Positions 11,990 to 23,656 of a DNA stretch of 64,000 bases are shown piece by piece. The position numbers and the translations under genes are program-made. Numbering within the stretch: position 1 is the first letter of the stretch; each line of letters begins with the position of its first letter. Origin of the DNA: Beta vulgaris subsp. vulgaris (lineage: Eukaryota > Streptophyta > Magnoliopsida > Caryophyllales > Amaranthaceae); NCBI RefSeq assembly GCF_026745355.1, contig NC_079207.1, positions 34,790,502 to 34,854,501 of the forward strand. The letters run 5' to 3'. The notes below the pieces were generated by a model. That model had not been told where the DNA came from. It did no database searches and was given only the letters and a program-made list of their open reading frames with translations.

Positions 11990-11997
11990 ATTGTTAT

Positions 11998-12120
11998 GGA
12001 TGGAGGTTGTGAAGAAGAACTTCGTGACAGAGAGATGGATGTGGATGGAAAATGCAACTCGATCTCTAAGGTTGGTGAGATGGATATTTATGAACATTAT
12101 AATCTGAAGAAACTCTTATA
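11998..12120 (+). pseudogene. Host exon continuing after the hAT insertion
   Basis: If the hAT and one target copy are ignored, the frame before 8449 (KRRLEELIIV) continues directly here as MDGGCEEELRDREMDVDG and ends NLKKLL at TAG 12118-12120. Continuity of a charged open frame across an 8-bp duplication suggests the transposon landed in the last coding exon of a host gene. The protein is not recognised. The next ~180 bases to 12302 are AT-rich and look like a 3' untranslated region. Confidence 0.5.
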
Positions 12121-12302
12121 GAATAATTTATTAATCAAGAACATTGGAAAAGATTATAATTGTTGAGTATGATGTTAAAATTATAGTTGATATTTTCATG
12201 TATCTAAATATTTATGTCTATGCTTCAATTAAGCGTTATATGCTTAATAAAATGAGTACTGATATATACTATTGATTTTGTATCGATTAATAATGAGTAC
12301 TG

Positions 12303-13310
12303 AATTCATAGTTTATCGTATGATTTATCTTGTGTAATTGGTACTGGACAGGGATAATGAGAAGATTTATTTTTTTAAAGGGGATTTGGGGTGTAGGCAT
12401 AAAGTGAAGAGTTATCTCTCTCCTCTCTCTATATGTTATTGTGCTTTTCTCGGCTAGTAATGAAACTTATCTCTAGGGTGCGCATAAGGTATATGAAGAA
12501 CTTTGTAGGGAAGGACGCAGTATATCAACACAACAACCACAAGCAAACGAGCCAATGCACAATAGAGGAGTTGATGTGTACACCTATGAAAATGTATATC
12601 ACAGACAAGTTGTGGTAAATTACACGCCCGATTTTTTGAATAATCAATTTGAGTCTATGCAAATAACTTTCTTTTGTTTTTGTTGCAATATGCGAGTAAT
12701 ACTACTATCACAACAACACAAAGTAGAAGAACAAACCATCCTTTTGATCTCAATTTGTGCCTGAGTATGTCGTAAACTTATCTAAAAAAATGCAAAATTA
12801 TTACACACAACAACGTAAATATAACTACTTTTCGAAAATAAATCCCTGATAATCAATAGCTACTTATGATTTTTTTTGAATATTAGAGGGCTTCAATGGT
12901 GAATTATGATTTTTTTAGCATTGTGGATAGAAAGATTAAAAGAGTATAATGGCGACTCTTGGATTTTGATAGATTGATTGTTGTTCTATGGAGTAGTTAT
13001 TTTAATGGAAGGAAATGAATTTTTATTTTGTTTTTGGATGAGAACAACAGTTCATATGTAAAGAACTTTTTGTGTGTGTGTGTTTGAATAACAGATGAAA
13101 TTGAAATGGATGGAAGTGATTTTATTTTGGATGAAATACTAAATGCTCGTAAGTACAATTATATTTTTTTAGTTATCAAGCATTAAAAAGTTAACCATGG
13201 TTAGCAAAATCAAACGTTAAGGGTGAATGTTTATCTTTTAAACGTTAGTGGAAAAACGTTAAAAAACCCCAAACGTTAGGGGATAAACGTATGCTTAACT
13301 TTCTTCTTTT
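12303..13310. other. Unassigned insert inside the copia gag (copy A)
   Basis: About 1 kb with no recognised domain, matching 52682-53700. An open frame at 12555-12764 (69 residues, MHNRGVDVYTYENVYH) is also present in copy B, but conservation is expected from the recent duplication alone. It contains repeated AACGTT motifs (13200-13290) and a TG dinucleotide run near 13071-13084 that is longer in copy B. Confidence 0.45.
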
Positions 13311-13836
13311 ATCTCAGTGTTTGCCATGAGGAAAAGATCAGCAAGTTCTTAATTTTGCTGATCCTCTTCCTCTTCAGTCTTTGAATCTCCCCAAGCTGAT
13401 ACATCACCTTTCGAACATAAGCTTTAGAGAAAGGTGCTTTAGTTTCTTGTTCCTTTCAGCAAAACGTTCCTTGTTCCTTTCTTTGGTTTTGTCATTTTCC
13501 CAAAGTGCACATTACTTGATGAAGTGATTTGTACTACCACATTTCTGACAAGCAGCTTTGTTAGAAAATTTTTTAGATTTACTTTTGAAGTTTTCAATTT
13601 TCATGTTCCTATATATCTTTCAAAATTTTCAGACTATGAGAGTTGCTTCCTCTTCTTTCGAGTTAGAGTCGTCTTCATCATCGGCTTTCAGGGCAATGGA
13701 CTTAGATATCGAACTTTCACCATACTCAGTATCAAGGTGTAGCTCATGAGTCATAAGTGATTCAGCAAGCTGTTTTAAGTTGAACTTGGTGAAATATTTT
13801 GTTTCTTGTAAAGCGGTGACCTTAGCCATCCATCTA
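13311..13836 (-). pseudogene. gag: Copia gag, C-terminal piece (copy A)
   Basis: Minus-strand continuation of the copia capsid gene beyond the Helitron. Recognisable parts are MAKVTALQETKYFTKFNLKQ (13829 downward), an acidic segment, and the nucleocapsid zinc knuckle CQKCGSTNHFIK near 13530, where a stop replaces a residue just before the last Cys. After the knuckle come a basic region (KERNKERFAERNKK) and a stretch that stops where the unassigned insert begins. Not functional. Confidence 0.8.
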
Positions 13837-15015
13837 TCTCTATTATATTAGGGAAGGGGGGAGCAATGGTGTCCTCTTTTGAAATGCCTATTTTACCCCC
13901 CTTCCCTTTCTAAATTACAAAAGGAATGTCAAAATCATAATCCACACTCAAAAAAACTACCGAAAACTAATTTTCAACACTCACTCACAAATTACTTAAA
14001 AAAAGAAAGTTTACAAATCACTTATACAATTGAGAAAATCACGTTACAAAAATCACGCAAATCACTCAAATAATCAAGAAACTTAATTAAAACTTAAAAT
14101 TAGCATACAAACTAAAACTAATAACCTAGAACGTCAATACATACAAAAACATTTACAAAAACATACTTAGAAATCACTATTCTCAAGAACCATTCACAAT
14201 TAATGGTGGGTCATGATAAAAAAATAGAGGTATAGTGAAATTGAAATTTAGAAGTTAGACAAGGAAAAAAATATTTACTTTTTTATAGTGTTCCCTATAT
14301 ATAATGAAACTTTTACATATATTTGGACCTATCTTTTTCTATTATATAATAGTGATTAATTATCAAGGTAAAAAGGTTTATGTAAAATATCATTCAAGAA
14401 TTAAAGTACAACATATCTCTATTATATAAGGGAAGGGGGGAGTTATGGTGTCCCCGAATGAAGAGACTATGTTACCCCATTCCCATTCTAAATTACAAAT
14501 TCACTTACAAATCAAAGGGGGCTTCAAACAAAAGTACAAAAAAAAATATAATTATAACAATCGCGATACTCACAAGTCAACTAAAAAAATTGCATAATTT
14601 ACGTTATGTAAACCACTAAAAATGAGAAAACTTTACAAAAACTTAAAAATTCACTTACAAACTACAACCTATAAAAAAATGGACTTGAAATCAAAGTGTC
14701 CACTTTCTTTACAAATTATGAAGTATTGTACTTAATTCAAAAATCAACTAAAAAATTATAATATTAGAAATCATAAATAAATTCAATAAAATTTCTATTT
14801 TGTTCATAGAATTTAACTTTGAAAAGTACAAAAAAAAAAAACAAAAAGATTGGTGAGAGACTTAAGTGACAGAAACTAAATCAATCAAAATTTGCAACTA
14901 AAAACAACTATACTTCGTATGTCTAATGTCCAAATTTTGACTCTTATGTCGAAGAAAATCAAGGTTCTGTTTCGAAAAAAAATTCAAGCACGCATTGCGT
15001 GCAAAAAAATTCTAG
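13837..15015 (+). mobile_element. Non-autonomous Helitron, 1179 bp
   Basis: It begins TCTCTATTATATTAGGG after an A and ends CTAG (15012-15015) before a T. The 3' hairpin GCACGCATTGCGTGC is at 14988-15002, 9 bases before CTAG. Copy B at 54221-54235 is the exact empty site: removing 13837-15015 joins CCATCCATCTA to TATATCCTTAGG with no duplication, as Helitrons leave. No Rep/helicase coding is present. A second 5'-like terminus, TCTCTATTATATAAGGG, occurs inside at 14416, also after an A. Confidence 0.95.
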
Positions 15016-15500
15016 TATATCCTTAGGAAGGCTCCTAAGAACTTTTCGAACTTTTTCCTCTAATGAAATAAACTTCCCAAGAAAAGCTAACCCATTAATA
15101 CGAGTAAACATCTCTTGTATGCTTTCCTTAGCTTTCATGGAGAACAATTCGTATTGATAGATTAATAAAACAATTTTAGACCTCTTGAATTCATTGTTCC
15201 TTCATGTTTACCTCAAGAAAATCACATATTTGCTTTGCAGATTTGCATCATGATTCTATTGTATTCATGGGGTCCAAGTCCCCGATGCAAAAGTTTAACG
15301 GCCATTGCATTCACTTTCATTTTTTCAAAGTAAGCTTTGTCATATTCAGAGAAGGGTTTAGGAATTACGTCATTTTTGTTAGTAGTAGTTGTGACCTCGA
15401 AATCACCAACTTCAATAACTCTCAATACCCGGTAGTTTTTGGCCTTGATGAAAATCTCCATTCTATTCTTCCAGTAAGAATAGAACTTTTCATTGAACAT
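15016..15500 (-). pseudogene. gag: Copia gag, N-terminal piece (copy A)
   Basis: Start of the Ty1/copia capsid gene on the minus strand: MFNEKFYSYWKNRMEIFIKA from 15500, then LLHRGLGPHEYNRIM, and after a frame break MFSMKAKESIQEMFTRING (15147 downward) and EEKVRKVLRSLPKD, where the Helitron interrupts it. This matches the UBN2-type gag of large plant copia elements, possibly SIRE-like. The intervening segment around 15150-15220 is disrupted and the frame is not intact. Confidence 0.85.
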
Positions 15501-15519
15501 AGGAGGCCTTTGCGTAGAT

Positions 15520-16609
15520 TAACCTTCCTAAACTCAGCACTTCCACTAATTAAGCCAAACAACCTTGCTACAACCTACTTCTACTCACGAACCACACGTT
15601 GAGTTCCGAAACTCAAGTTCATGAACAACTGTTCCTCTAAACTTCAATTGAAGTTTTCTCACTACAACTTGCTTCACTCAAAGCTTTCTCTCTTAGAGGA
15701 CTTCACTCAAAGTTCCCTTACCATAAAACCAAAATACAATGATCAATAAACTTAGTGGAATTAAAGTAAGAAGGCAAAGAAAAAATGAATTTTATGAGAG
15801 AATGAAGGAATTGACACTTTATTTAGTTAAACTCACTAAATTACTTACAATTTGAAACTTAATTAGACAGTAGTGTTTATAACAGTGATTACTTAGAACG
15901 TGGGATTAAAACATGAGTTAGTGGTAAAGACATTTTCCTATGATGTTCCTCAACTATAGGAACACGTTCCTTTTCAATACCCATGATCTAATAAAAATGT
16001 GGGTTAGGATTAATACCGCTTCCTTTAATTTAGCAGCCACTTAAGCAGTAACCACAATCTGATTTTAATTAACAATTATTATTAATCAATAAAACCGAAT
16101 TAAATCATTTTATAAAATATTATCGTTAAAAATATTTTCATTAAAACCGAAATAGGATTTTAACTATCTAATAAAAATAAAATATTTTCCTAAAAAGATT
16201 TTCCTTAAAATTATAAAACATCAATTTTCATATATTAACCGTTGTACCGATTCAACCTATGTCTAGTTCCTTTAACTTAACATAACAGTGCCAGATTGTC
16301 TGTTACTCTCAAAGGGACAAACGCTTATCCTATTTTTAACAGTTTCTTAATGATTCTTACTTGTTCCTTTACATTGAAACTTGAGACAAAAAAACCTTGC
16401 TTTGGTTCTCTTGTTCCAACGCATCTCCAGTATCAGTTCCTTTAGCATCTTAAGTTAGTCTTGAAAACCCAAACTTGATTTCTTCTTCTGACTTAGTATT
16501 CTCTTTGGTCTTGTCAATGATACCTTGCAACAATCATTCACTTAATAACTTGTTCATTACTTAGTTTGTATCTTTGTTCCTTTAATATCATCAAAACTAG
16601 GGTTCAACA
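15520..16609 (-). mobile_element. Copia 5' LTR, partly deleted (copy A)
   Basis: On the minus strand the LTR starts TGTTGAACCCTAGTTTTGA at 16609 and runs left towards gag. Compared with copy B, about 260 bp is missing near 15524, removing the primer site and the LTR end. The LTR lies inside a Tat-like gag, so the copia element is the younger of the two. Confidence 0.75.
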
Positions 16610-17290
16610 AAGTCATTCTCTCATGACAGTTGCCAACTTGAAGAAGGGTTTTATGAAGCCGATTTCAGTGACAAGACCAGACGGCCATCAAGTACCTACT
16701 CTTGAAGGCATCTTGCACCCATTATACCAAAGACACTCCCCATTCATCAAAGAGATTCTTAACGAACCCATCCATTACATCAAGATGCCAATAAAGAAGT
16801 ATGATGGCAACACTGACTAGAGGATCACTTATCAGCATATGAGGGGCATATGTAGCTGTACACCTAATCGGATGCCATATGGTGTAAAGTGTTTCCGACA
16901 ACCTTGTCGAGCTTAGCTCAAACACGGTTTAGAATTTTGTCGCCAAGGTCAATCACTAATTTCTATCAGTTGTCGGCGGAATTTCAAACAACGTTTGTCC
17001 GCAATAGAAGAAGAGAAAGGATGATCGGTTAACTCATGGCATTGAAGCAAGGAGAGAGAATAAAATCCTACGAGACTTCCTTGGCAGATTCAATGGTAAA
17101 TATGTAACAATACCTAACCTACAATAAGAAGTGACAGTACTTGCCTTGATGACTGGGTTAAAAGATGGCGACTTTAAAAGTTATCTGGGAAGGAAGAGCA
17201 TGAAGACCTTGGAGGGCGTCCTTGGCAAAGCTAATAAGTTTATCAAAAGCGAGGAGTTTGACAAGGCTGCTAATACAATAAATATTTTGT
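16610..17290 (+). pseudogene. gag: Tat-like gag fragment (copy A)
   Basis: A decayed gag of a second Tat-lineage family. The frame opens VANLKKGFMKPISV near 16629 and contains LNEPIHYIKMPIKKYDGNTD, the Tat equivalent of KMPxxKYDGKTDP. Further on, with stops and shifts, come LMTGLKDGDFKSYLGRKSMK (17150-17210) and EEFDKAANT. It stops at about 17290 and is followed directly by noncoding element sequence, so pol has been deleted. The copia LTR is inserted just upstream (boundary 16609/16610). No open frame is long enough to be functional. Confidence 0.75.
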
Positions 17291-18342
17291 GAAAAAAATA
17301 TGCTCATTCAAGAACAAAATTTTCAACATGGTTGTAAGCACAAAAGCTCACCACTTACGAGGCGACAAACGTATATAGTAAAAATAATGAAACATTAACC
17401 ACGTGCTAGGCAACTCATTATCTATAGAACTTATAATAAGATTTTTTTTAATTAATCTAAAGTTCTTATTTTTACACCAAAATAGCATAAAAAGTATATA
17501 TGGTTTGCAACCAATACTTGTGTATGAGAATGTCATAACATCGCGGCCATGACATGGCGGTCAAAGCTACAAGGTTGCCATTACTATGAAAACCACAACA
17601 TTATTGATGCCATATCATGGCAGTCAAGACTTGGCGGTGAGAGCTACAAGGTTGCCATGACCACGACAACCATGACATTACAAACACATCATAGCATTGC
17701 AGCCAGTACATGGCGGCCAAATCATGACAACCTTGACATTACATAATTACCATGGCTTCTAACAAACATTTTTGACAAGGCAAACAAATTTATGTTGGTA
17801 ATAATATAGACAACGAAAAAGATAGCTACAAAGCAAACAAATTAAAGCACTACTGGCAGCCAAGGTATGACACCCATTGCCATGATTGTCGGTACATTGC
17901 ACCATGACCAGGGAAACATACAGAGCAATAAAGGTGAAAGTATGTGAGGCATCCAAGGTCCCAACATGTTGTTACTAGGTCCTTGATTCGGCATGTATCA
18001 TCCCTTGGTATAATGACCTCCATGTTCAATGATAAATATTGTCGTAGGAAGACGCCACCTTTCCATCATGGCTGCCATGTTCAGTAATAAAGCGTTAAAA
18101 AAACATTACCATCATCACTAGGCGAAAAATCATTGTATGCAAATGCAAACATCATAAAGCCATGTTACGAGAAATATGCAAGTTGATGCCAAATACAGTC
18201 AACATCACTTTGGATGGGGGGTTAGTTGTATGCGAATCACAAACAACCACCCGACATGGTCTGCCTTGTCGGTATAATAACATACTAAGCAATTAAGTTG
18301 AAAACATGTCATGTCGCCAAGGTCCTTGATACGACATGTACG
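17291..18342 (+). mobile_element. 3' noncoding region of the Tat-like relic (copy A)
   Basis: Noncoding, with degenerate repeats of GACATGGCGG/GTTGCCAT type at 17540-17740 and of CATGTTCAGTAATA type at 17990-18095. The latter resemble the tandem array at 20066-20345. No gene is visible. The short open frames on both strands have repeat-derived composition. Confidence 0.55.
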
Positions 18343-20060
18343 TGTAATACTCCGAACTTTTAACTAATTTTATTATTTACTAATTATGTTTATTAGCTTA
18401 ATTGTGTCCTAAACTTTTTCATAACTATCATGGTTAAGATTATTTTCTAAAAGATGGTTGCTTTAATTACTTTAGAAGCAATGTTTGTTGTGGCAATACT
18501 TATTATAATATAGTATATAGTTTTAATATTTTCCTAAAAATAGAAAATCACCATGACCACACAACTCATCTTCTTCCTCAAGCTTCATGACCTTGCTCCC
18601 CAAGGCTTCTAGAAGACCTTGCTCCCCAAGTATTCTTCACCATTAAGTCTTCATTAATTTAATGGAGTTTTTCTTCCTAAAATCACTATAAATAGTGTGT
18701 TAATTTTACCAATTTTCACCCACTTGAAAATTACAAACTATAACCACAACCTCCATTTACACCACTAAATAAAAATCTGAATTTCCATTGAAGTGTCTTA
18801 TTCTTGTTGAGCATCCATGAATGACCCTAAATACACACTTTATTTCTCCTTTAATTTTAGGTTGTCGTACTGTATTTCCCAAATATCTTCTTCTTACAGT
18901 CATAATCTTCATACGTTCCTTCATGAAAGTTGTAGATCTCGAAAAGTTATTGAATTTAGACCCAAAAATCATCTGATTCGGAGTTCGGAGTAAAGAGTTA
19001 GACCCTCTGGAAGTTATCTGTTATTGCTGCCAAATTTTATACGTTCCTCCTGTTCCTTTGTTTAAATTCTGATTCATGGAACCCGAAAGTCTATTTATTT
19101 GGTTAAGAACGCTATGATGTCATGGAGAATGATTCTTGGAGATGACGACACTTAATGAGTAAAGGAAATGAATTAGTGTATAAGGTAACCTTTATGTCTA
19201 GCACCCTATATGATTGCTCGTATAAATCATGTTTAATAATTTATGTCCATATAATATGTTTATGATTGTGTGTATATATATGTATGACTATATATATGAG
19301 ATACTAATCATGTGACGATATGCTATAAATTGTGATGTATATGATATCATAAATGTTATATGTAAATTATGATAGTGATGTGTACCATATATATATGGTG
19401 TTGTTCGGGAATATTGATATATGAAAGTTTTGTAAAATGTGAATGGTTCTGCTGGCTTGGAGTTATGAAATGAACTGGTAAATGGGCAAGTTATAGGTGG
19501 AGGAACTATGTTTACGATGTAAAGGACCGAGAGTGGTCGAATGTTAATGTTCATGTTATGTCCAAAACCTGTACTTGCCAATGAACTAAGATCACGTAAA
19601 TGATCCTTGCCGGTAGACTATTCCAAGTTATGTTTTCTGACAATATTTCCGAACAATTACCAAAATGTAGTATGTGTCTGTATGTGAAAATGTTTACGAA
19701 CTAAAACCGTTTTTACGGGCTAGAGTAAAGTTACTGAGTTTTTCACTCATTTTAGGTTATTTTCTGTGTTTTCTCTTTTCCCTATTTTATGAAATCGTTC
19801 AGGTATTATGAAGATAGCTCTGGATCAGTTATGTCAAGGATGCTCCGAAAAGGTCGAGTTGAAGCGACTCTACATATATTTGGGATATTTAGAATACTAT
19901 GTATTATGAGAAATCATTATTACTCTAGTTGTGAGTTTGTAAATTTTTAGAGACCATTTTAAGGCTATTATTTTATTTATGGGCCCATAACCCACAGCTT
20001 AAGTTTCGTTTCCGCTGCCAATCATGAGTAATTAAGGTTACGGATTCTCGGGGCGTTACA
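18343..20060 (+). mobile_element. Solo LTR of a chromovirus-type element, 1718 bp
   Basis: It runs from TGTAATACTCCG to GGGGCGTTACA, flanked by an exact 5-bp target duplication GTACG (18338-18342, 20061-20065). Copy B lacks it; its unoccupied site is at 57840-57844. A TATAAATA box lies at 18687-18694. With no internal region but an intact duplication, it is best explained by recombination between the two LTRs of a full element. Confidence 0.95.
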
Positions 20061-20065
20061 GTACG

Positions 20066-20345
20066 ACACCTTGATATGATGGCTGACGACCCCTTTTTGC
20101 ATGATGATCGCCATGTTCATTAATAGATAACGACTATCGTCGTAGCACGACAACACCTTGGCATGATGGACGCCATGTTCAATAATAGATGGCGTCTGTT
20201 GTCGTAGCACGACAACCCCTTGGCATATGATGGCCGCCATGTTCAGTAATATATGTTGACTGCCACCGTAGCACGACAACACCTTGGCGTGACGGCTGAC
20301 AACACCTTTGGAATGATGGACACCATGTTCAGTAATAGATGTCTA
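20066..20345 (+). repeat. Tandem array, 62-64 bp units (copy A)
   Basis: About four to five units, each with GTAGCACGACAACACC, CTTGGCATGATGG and GCCATGTTCAGTAATA. Successive GTAGCAC positions at 20142, 20204 and 20268 give periods of 62 and 64. The copy B equivalent is 57844-58140. Such arrays near the 3' LTR are known in Tat elements. Confidence 0.8.
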
Positions 20346-20746
20346 CGATCATAAAAGATACATCGACCAATCTAATAAGCATGTCATAGTGGGTGACGAT
20401 AAGTAAGATCTTGCCAGCATAGACACGTAGATACGCATATATCGTACACGTGTTCAAACGAGATCAAACAACAAGGAATCGACCTACATGGGTTATAAAT
20501 AGACCCACTGCACTATTCTCAAGGTACTCACTTTCTTACCCACTTTTACCTTGCCTGCATTTTATCTTGTCGGTCTTACCTGACTTAGGCATCAGAGTGA
20601 GTTTACTTGGCAACCCCCCGCGAGGTCAATTATCTTTGTTACTTGTGCAAGCACCCGACAACTATTTTGCTGCCAACTGCAGTAGACTCCAAGTCTTGGC
20701 ATGTCTCCGAAGGTTGTCAGCCCTTAACGTCCCTGTTTCACAACAT
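20339..20746 (+). mobile_element. Tat-like 3' LTR (copy A)
   Basis: Probable LTR from TGTCTACGATCAT to CCCTGTTTCACAACA. It holds GGTTATAAATAGACCC near 20490 and TGACTTAGGCATCAGAGTG near 20580, the same arrangement of TATA box and GACTTAGGCATC block seen in the larger Tat LTRs here. The ends are inferred, with no target duplication to confirm them. Confidence 0.6.
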
Positions 20747-20901
20747 TAGTAATAGAAAAGTATTTTAAAAGAAAGTAATTGTCCCGTCACCAAAAAAAAT
20801 GTTAGTAGTAATAACAATTTAATTTTTGAAAACACTATAGACAAGAAATAATGGCTTTATAAAATAAAGTGTCACCTGTGTTAGAAAATACTAGTAGTAG
20901 A

Positions 20902-21153
20902 TAGAGGTGGGCATGGGTCGGGCCTGTTCACAGGCTCGCCCGCGGGCTTGGGTAAATGGAGGGCCAGGCTTAAAATTTTCAAAATTTGTCCACGGCCCGG
21001 CCCGGGCCCACGGGATCGCGGGACGGGCTCGTGCTTCCTGCGGGCCTGGCTCATGTTTTATGTTTTTTTTTGTATTTTTTATAGTTTTAGGCAAAAAACA
21101 AAGGAAAGAAGCGTTCGGCCCCGCGGCTTATGTGGCGGACAATGGTAGTAGAT
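20902..21153. mobile_element. Fragment of a GGTGGGCATGGG-type TIR element
   Basis: It begins TAGAGGTGGGCATGGGTCGG and is rich in GGGCC/CGGGC, like the terminal regions of small non-autonomous plant hAT-type elements. The other end is missing; the LTR fragment starts at 21154. Copy B has the same start (58702) but is cut at 58825. Confidence 0.5.
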
Positions 21154-23656
21154 AATTCTCTCTTTTCAGAAATACCATTATAATATAAAACTTAGAGAAT
21201 TACCAAAGCATTATCGCCCGTGTGATAACGTATCGGCTTATTCAGAATTTTGCAGCGGAAAACAATTAACTAAACTTTAACTTTATCAAAACATCATAAG
21301 TAAATGACAAATGTTTAGGACTTAAACAACCAACTTAAATAACTCAACCAACTGAAATAAACATGTTCCTAAGAAACAGAAATTAAAGTATGCTAGATAC
21401 ATAGTCTTTCCACTCCAGATTCCCAATGATGCACATTTGCGAACCTGTAATGTCAATGCTATATCGACTCTACTCACCATAAGGATCATCACAGGATCAA
21501 TAGGCAAAGCCATAATCACACACACAACAACAAGCACGTAATCAGCAAAGCTGAGTACTACATATCAAACATAAATAGTCCTAAACATGATACTACATAA
21601 TTAACATGCAGAGATAAATAATAATATAAACATATAATATTCTGTAGACAACTTTTACTAAACTAGACTCTAAACATCATTTCTTCCTTTAAATGGAATA
21701 GCTATTGGACGAGTTGACTTATCTACTAGTGTGAAATACGGGCGCGACTCTGTACTTTAGAGTGACCTACGATATCGAGGAACCTTTGAACTAAAAGAGG
21801 GATGGTGATCAATCCGTTCCTAGAAAAGCCATGGGCTACCACCATGTACTCCAACCCTTAATGTCCAAATCTAGACGTGCACCAGTCTAAAGTCTATAAC
21901 TTATTCTCGTTACACTTTACGTTATTTACATATTATTACTTGTGTTGACACGCACATATAAGTAACACATAAATAAATAATCAGTCATAACTGAACTTCT
22001 TTTATCTTTGGATTTAACAAGTGATCACAACTCACAATCCAAGACTACTTTAATTTCTTTTTATACTTAACTTTCTTTACTTGTTGAACCTAGCCAACAA
22101 TAATCTCACCTTTATATAGGTATAACTTGTAAACTTACCAAATAAGGTCCACGGTCCTCATTAGATAATTAAAATAATATTTCTCAAAGAATACATGAAT
22201 AACATGATTCACTTTATAGTATATACTAATTCTTATGCGAAATAATAAATAAACTTTCTTGACATGCTTGCATCAATTATTCCATACAAACATATAATTC
22301 GATATTCATAATCAATTCCAAGTCACATGTTGCACATTTCAGAAATCACATATACGAATAAAATAGGTCCCTATACATGATACTAAAATTTATCTTCCTT
22401 AGGACATGATACTAAGCCACATAGCACGTAATTATGTACGTACCTCGTGTATACTAGCTTGTAGGCCACTTTTATACCGTTAAAAGTCTCCTACGATGTA
22501 TTCTCCGCCTAGAAAACAAGGTAACTAAAATTAATAAATTATAATAAAAATTACAGCAGCTTTAAATAATTTAAAACCCCTTAAAACACGTTTTAAAATC
22601 GATTTTAGGTGTCAAACTTAAGTTATTTTTAATTCCTAGCATAGTACTACTATTCTAGCAATTAAAAATTCTTAAAAACACTATAAATAACCCTTTTATG
22701 AAATTACAACATCCTTAAAATTCAATAACCTTCCTTAAAACATGTATAACATATTTAGAATTACATACTAAGTAAATCTTATAGTACATAATATACTACT
22801 ATAGTTTTTGCAATTTAAAACCCTAAAACTCATGTTTTCATGATTAAAATTAGAAATCTAACCATACTAATAAATCTGAAATTTTTCTTTATAATATAAA
22901 CTATAATGAATCGAAATTACTTAATAAAACAGTAATTAAAACTAATAAACATGGTTAATAATAATAAACAACATAAAAATCTAGTCTTTTAATGAACTTA
23001 GAAGGAAGAAAGAAAATAACCAACAAAAGAGGAGGAGGAGAAGGGCGCCGGCAGCAACAACTCCAACAGCAGCACGGCGGCAGAATTTTCAGATTTAAGG
23101 GAAGGCTTGTGACGTTTCTTGTTGAAGAAGAAACGTTACTTGAAGAAGAAGAAAGGTGATTTGAGATAGAGAACCAAGAACGACAGCCGAAGAGGAGAGA
23201 GAAAACTGAAGGGATGGAAGAACGTGAATGACGTGAGTTGTGGGAAAAAAAATAATTGTGTGGGATAAAATAATTGGGTACAAGGATATTTATCTAAAGG
23301 TTTTCCTTTTTGGGCTTAGGAAAAGAGATAAGGTTTAATGAAATTTGATGATCAATAAGATAAATAACTTAAGACTTTAATCATCAACATGACTCTTTTC
23401 CTTTTTATCCTTTTAGGATTTTCGATTCCATTAGACTTCTATTTCAATATACTTTAATATTTAAAAGTTTTATTAAAACATGCTTAATTAAAATATTTTC
23501 AATTTTATTAAGCCATGAAAAATAATTTCATTTGACTGCTAAAATAGTCAACCTTTTTAAATAGTCAAATTATTTTCCAAACTCATTTGGGTTTAAATAT
23601 AACTATATAAATACTTAAATATATTTATAAAATTCTTCAAAATTATGGGGGTTTAC
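21154..23656 (-). mobile_element. Chromovirus-type LTR in inverse orientation, ~2.5 kb
   Basis: On the minus strand it starts TGTAAACCCCCATAATTTTG at 23656 and ends GAGAGAATTATC at 21154, lacking the final dozen bases (GGGGTGTTACA type) that its relative at 1-451 keeps. The last ~400 bases match 1-451. A GC-rich patch (23040-23085, GGCGCCGGCAGC) probably lies in the transcript leader. No internal element region is attached, so it is a solo or truncated LTR. Confidence 0.75.

Larger units (their letters stand above)
12303..21036. repeat. Segmental duplication, copy A
   Basis: Homologous and in direct orientation to 52682-58825 (copy B), starting at a shared GAATTCATAG. Order and content match throughout: an unassigned ~1 kb insert, copia gag and LTR, Tat-like gag, tandem repeats, a Tat-like LTR and a GGTGGGCATGGGTCGGGC element. 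A differs by carrying a Helitron (13837-15015) and a solo LTR (18343-20060), and by lacking about 260 bp at 15524 that B keeps. Mismatches by eye are a few per cent. Confidence 0.93.

Noticed and set aside
12555..12764. 69-residue frame conserved in 52934-53143
   Set aside because: Conservation is explained by the recent A/B duplication; there is no independent evidence of coding.
20022..20282. 86-residue minus frame with repeated Cys/His/Tyr words (also at 57795-58081)
   Set aside because: It is the translation of a tandem DNA repeat; the motif periodicity equals the repeat unit.
20066..20345. Regular 62-64 bp repeats considered as a CRISPR array
   Set aside because: Tandem units without spacers, located before a Tat-type LTR and duplicated with it.
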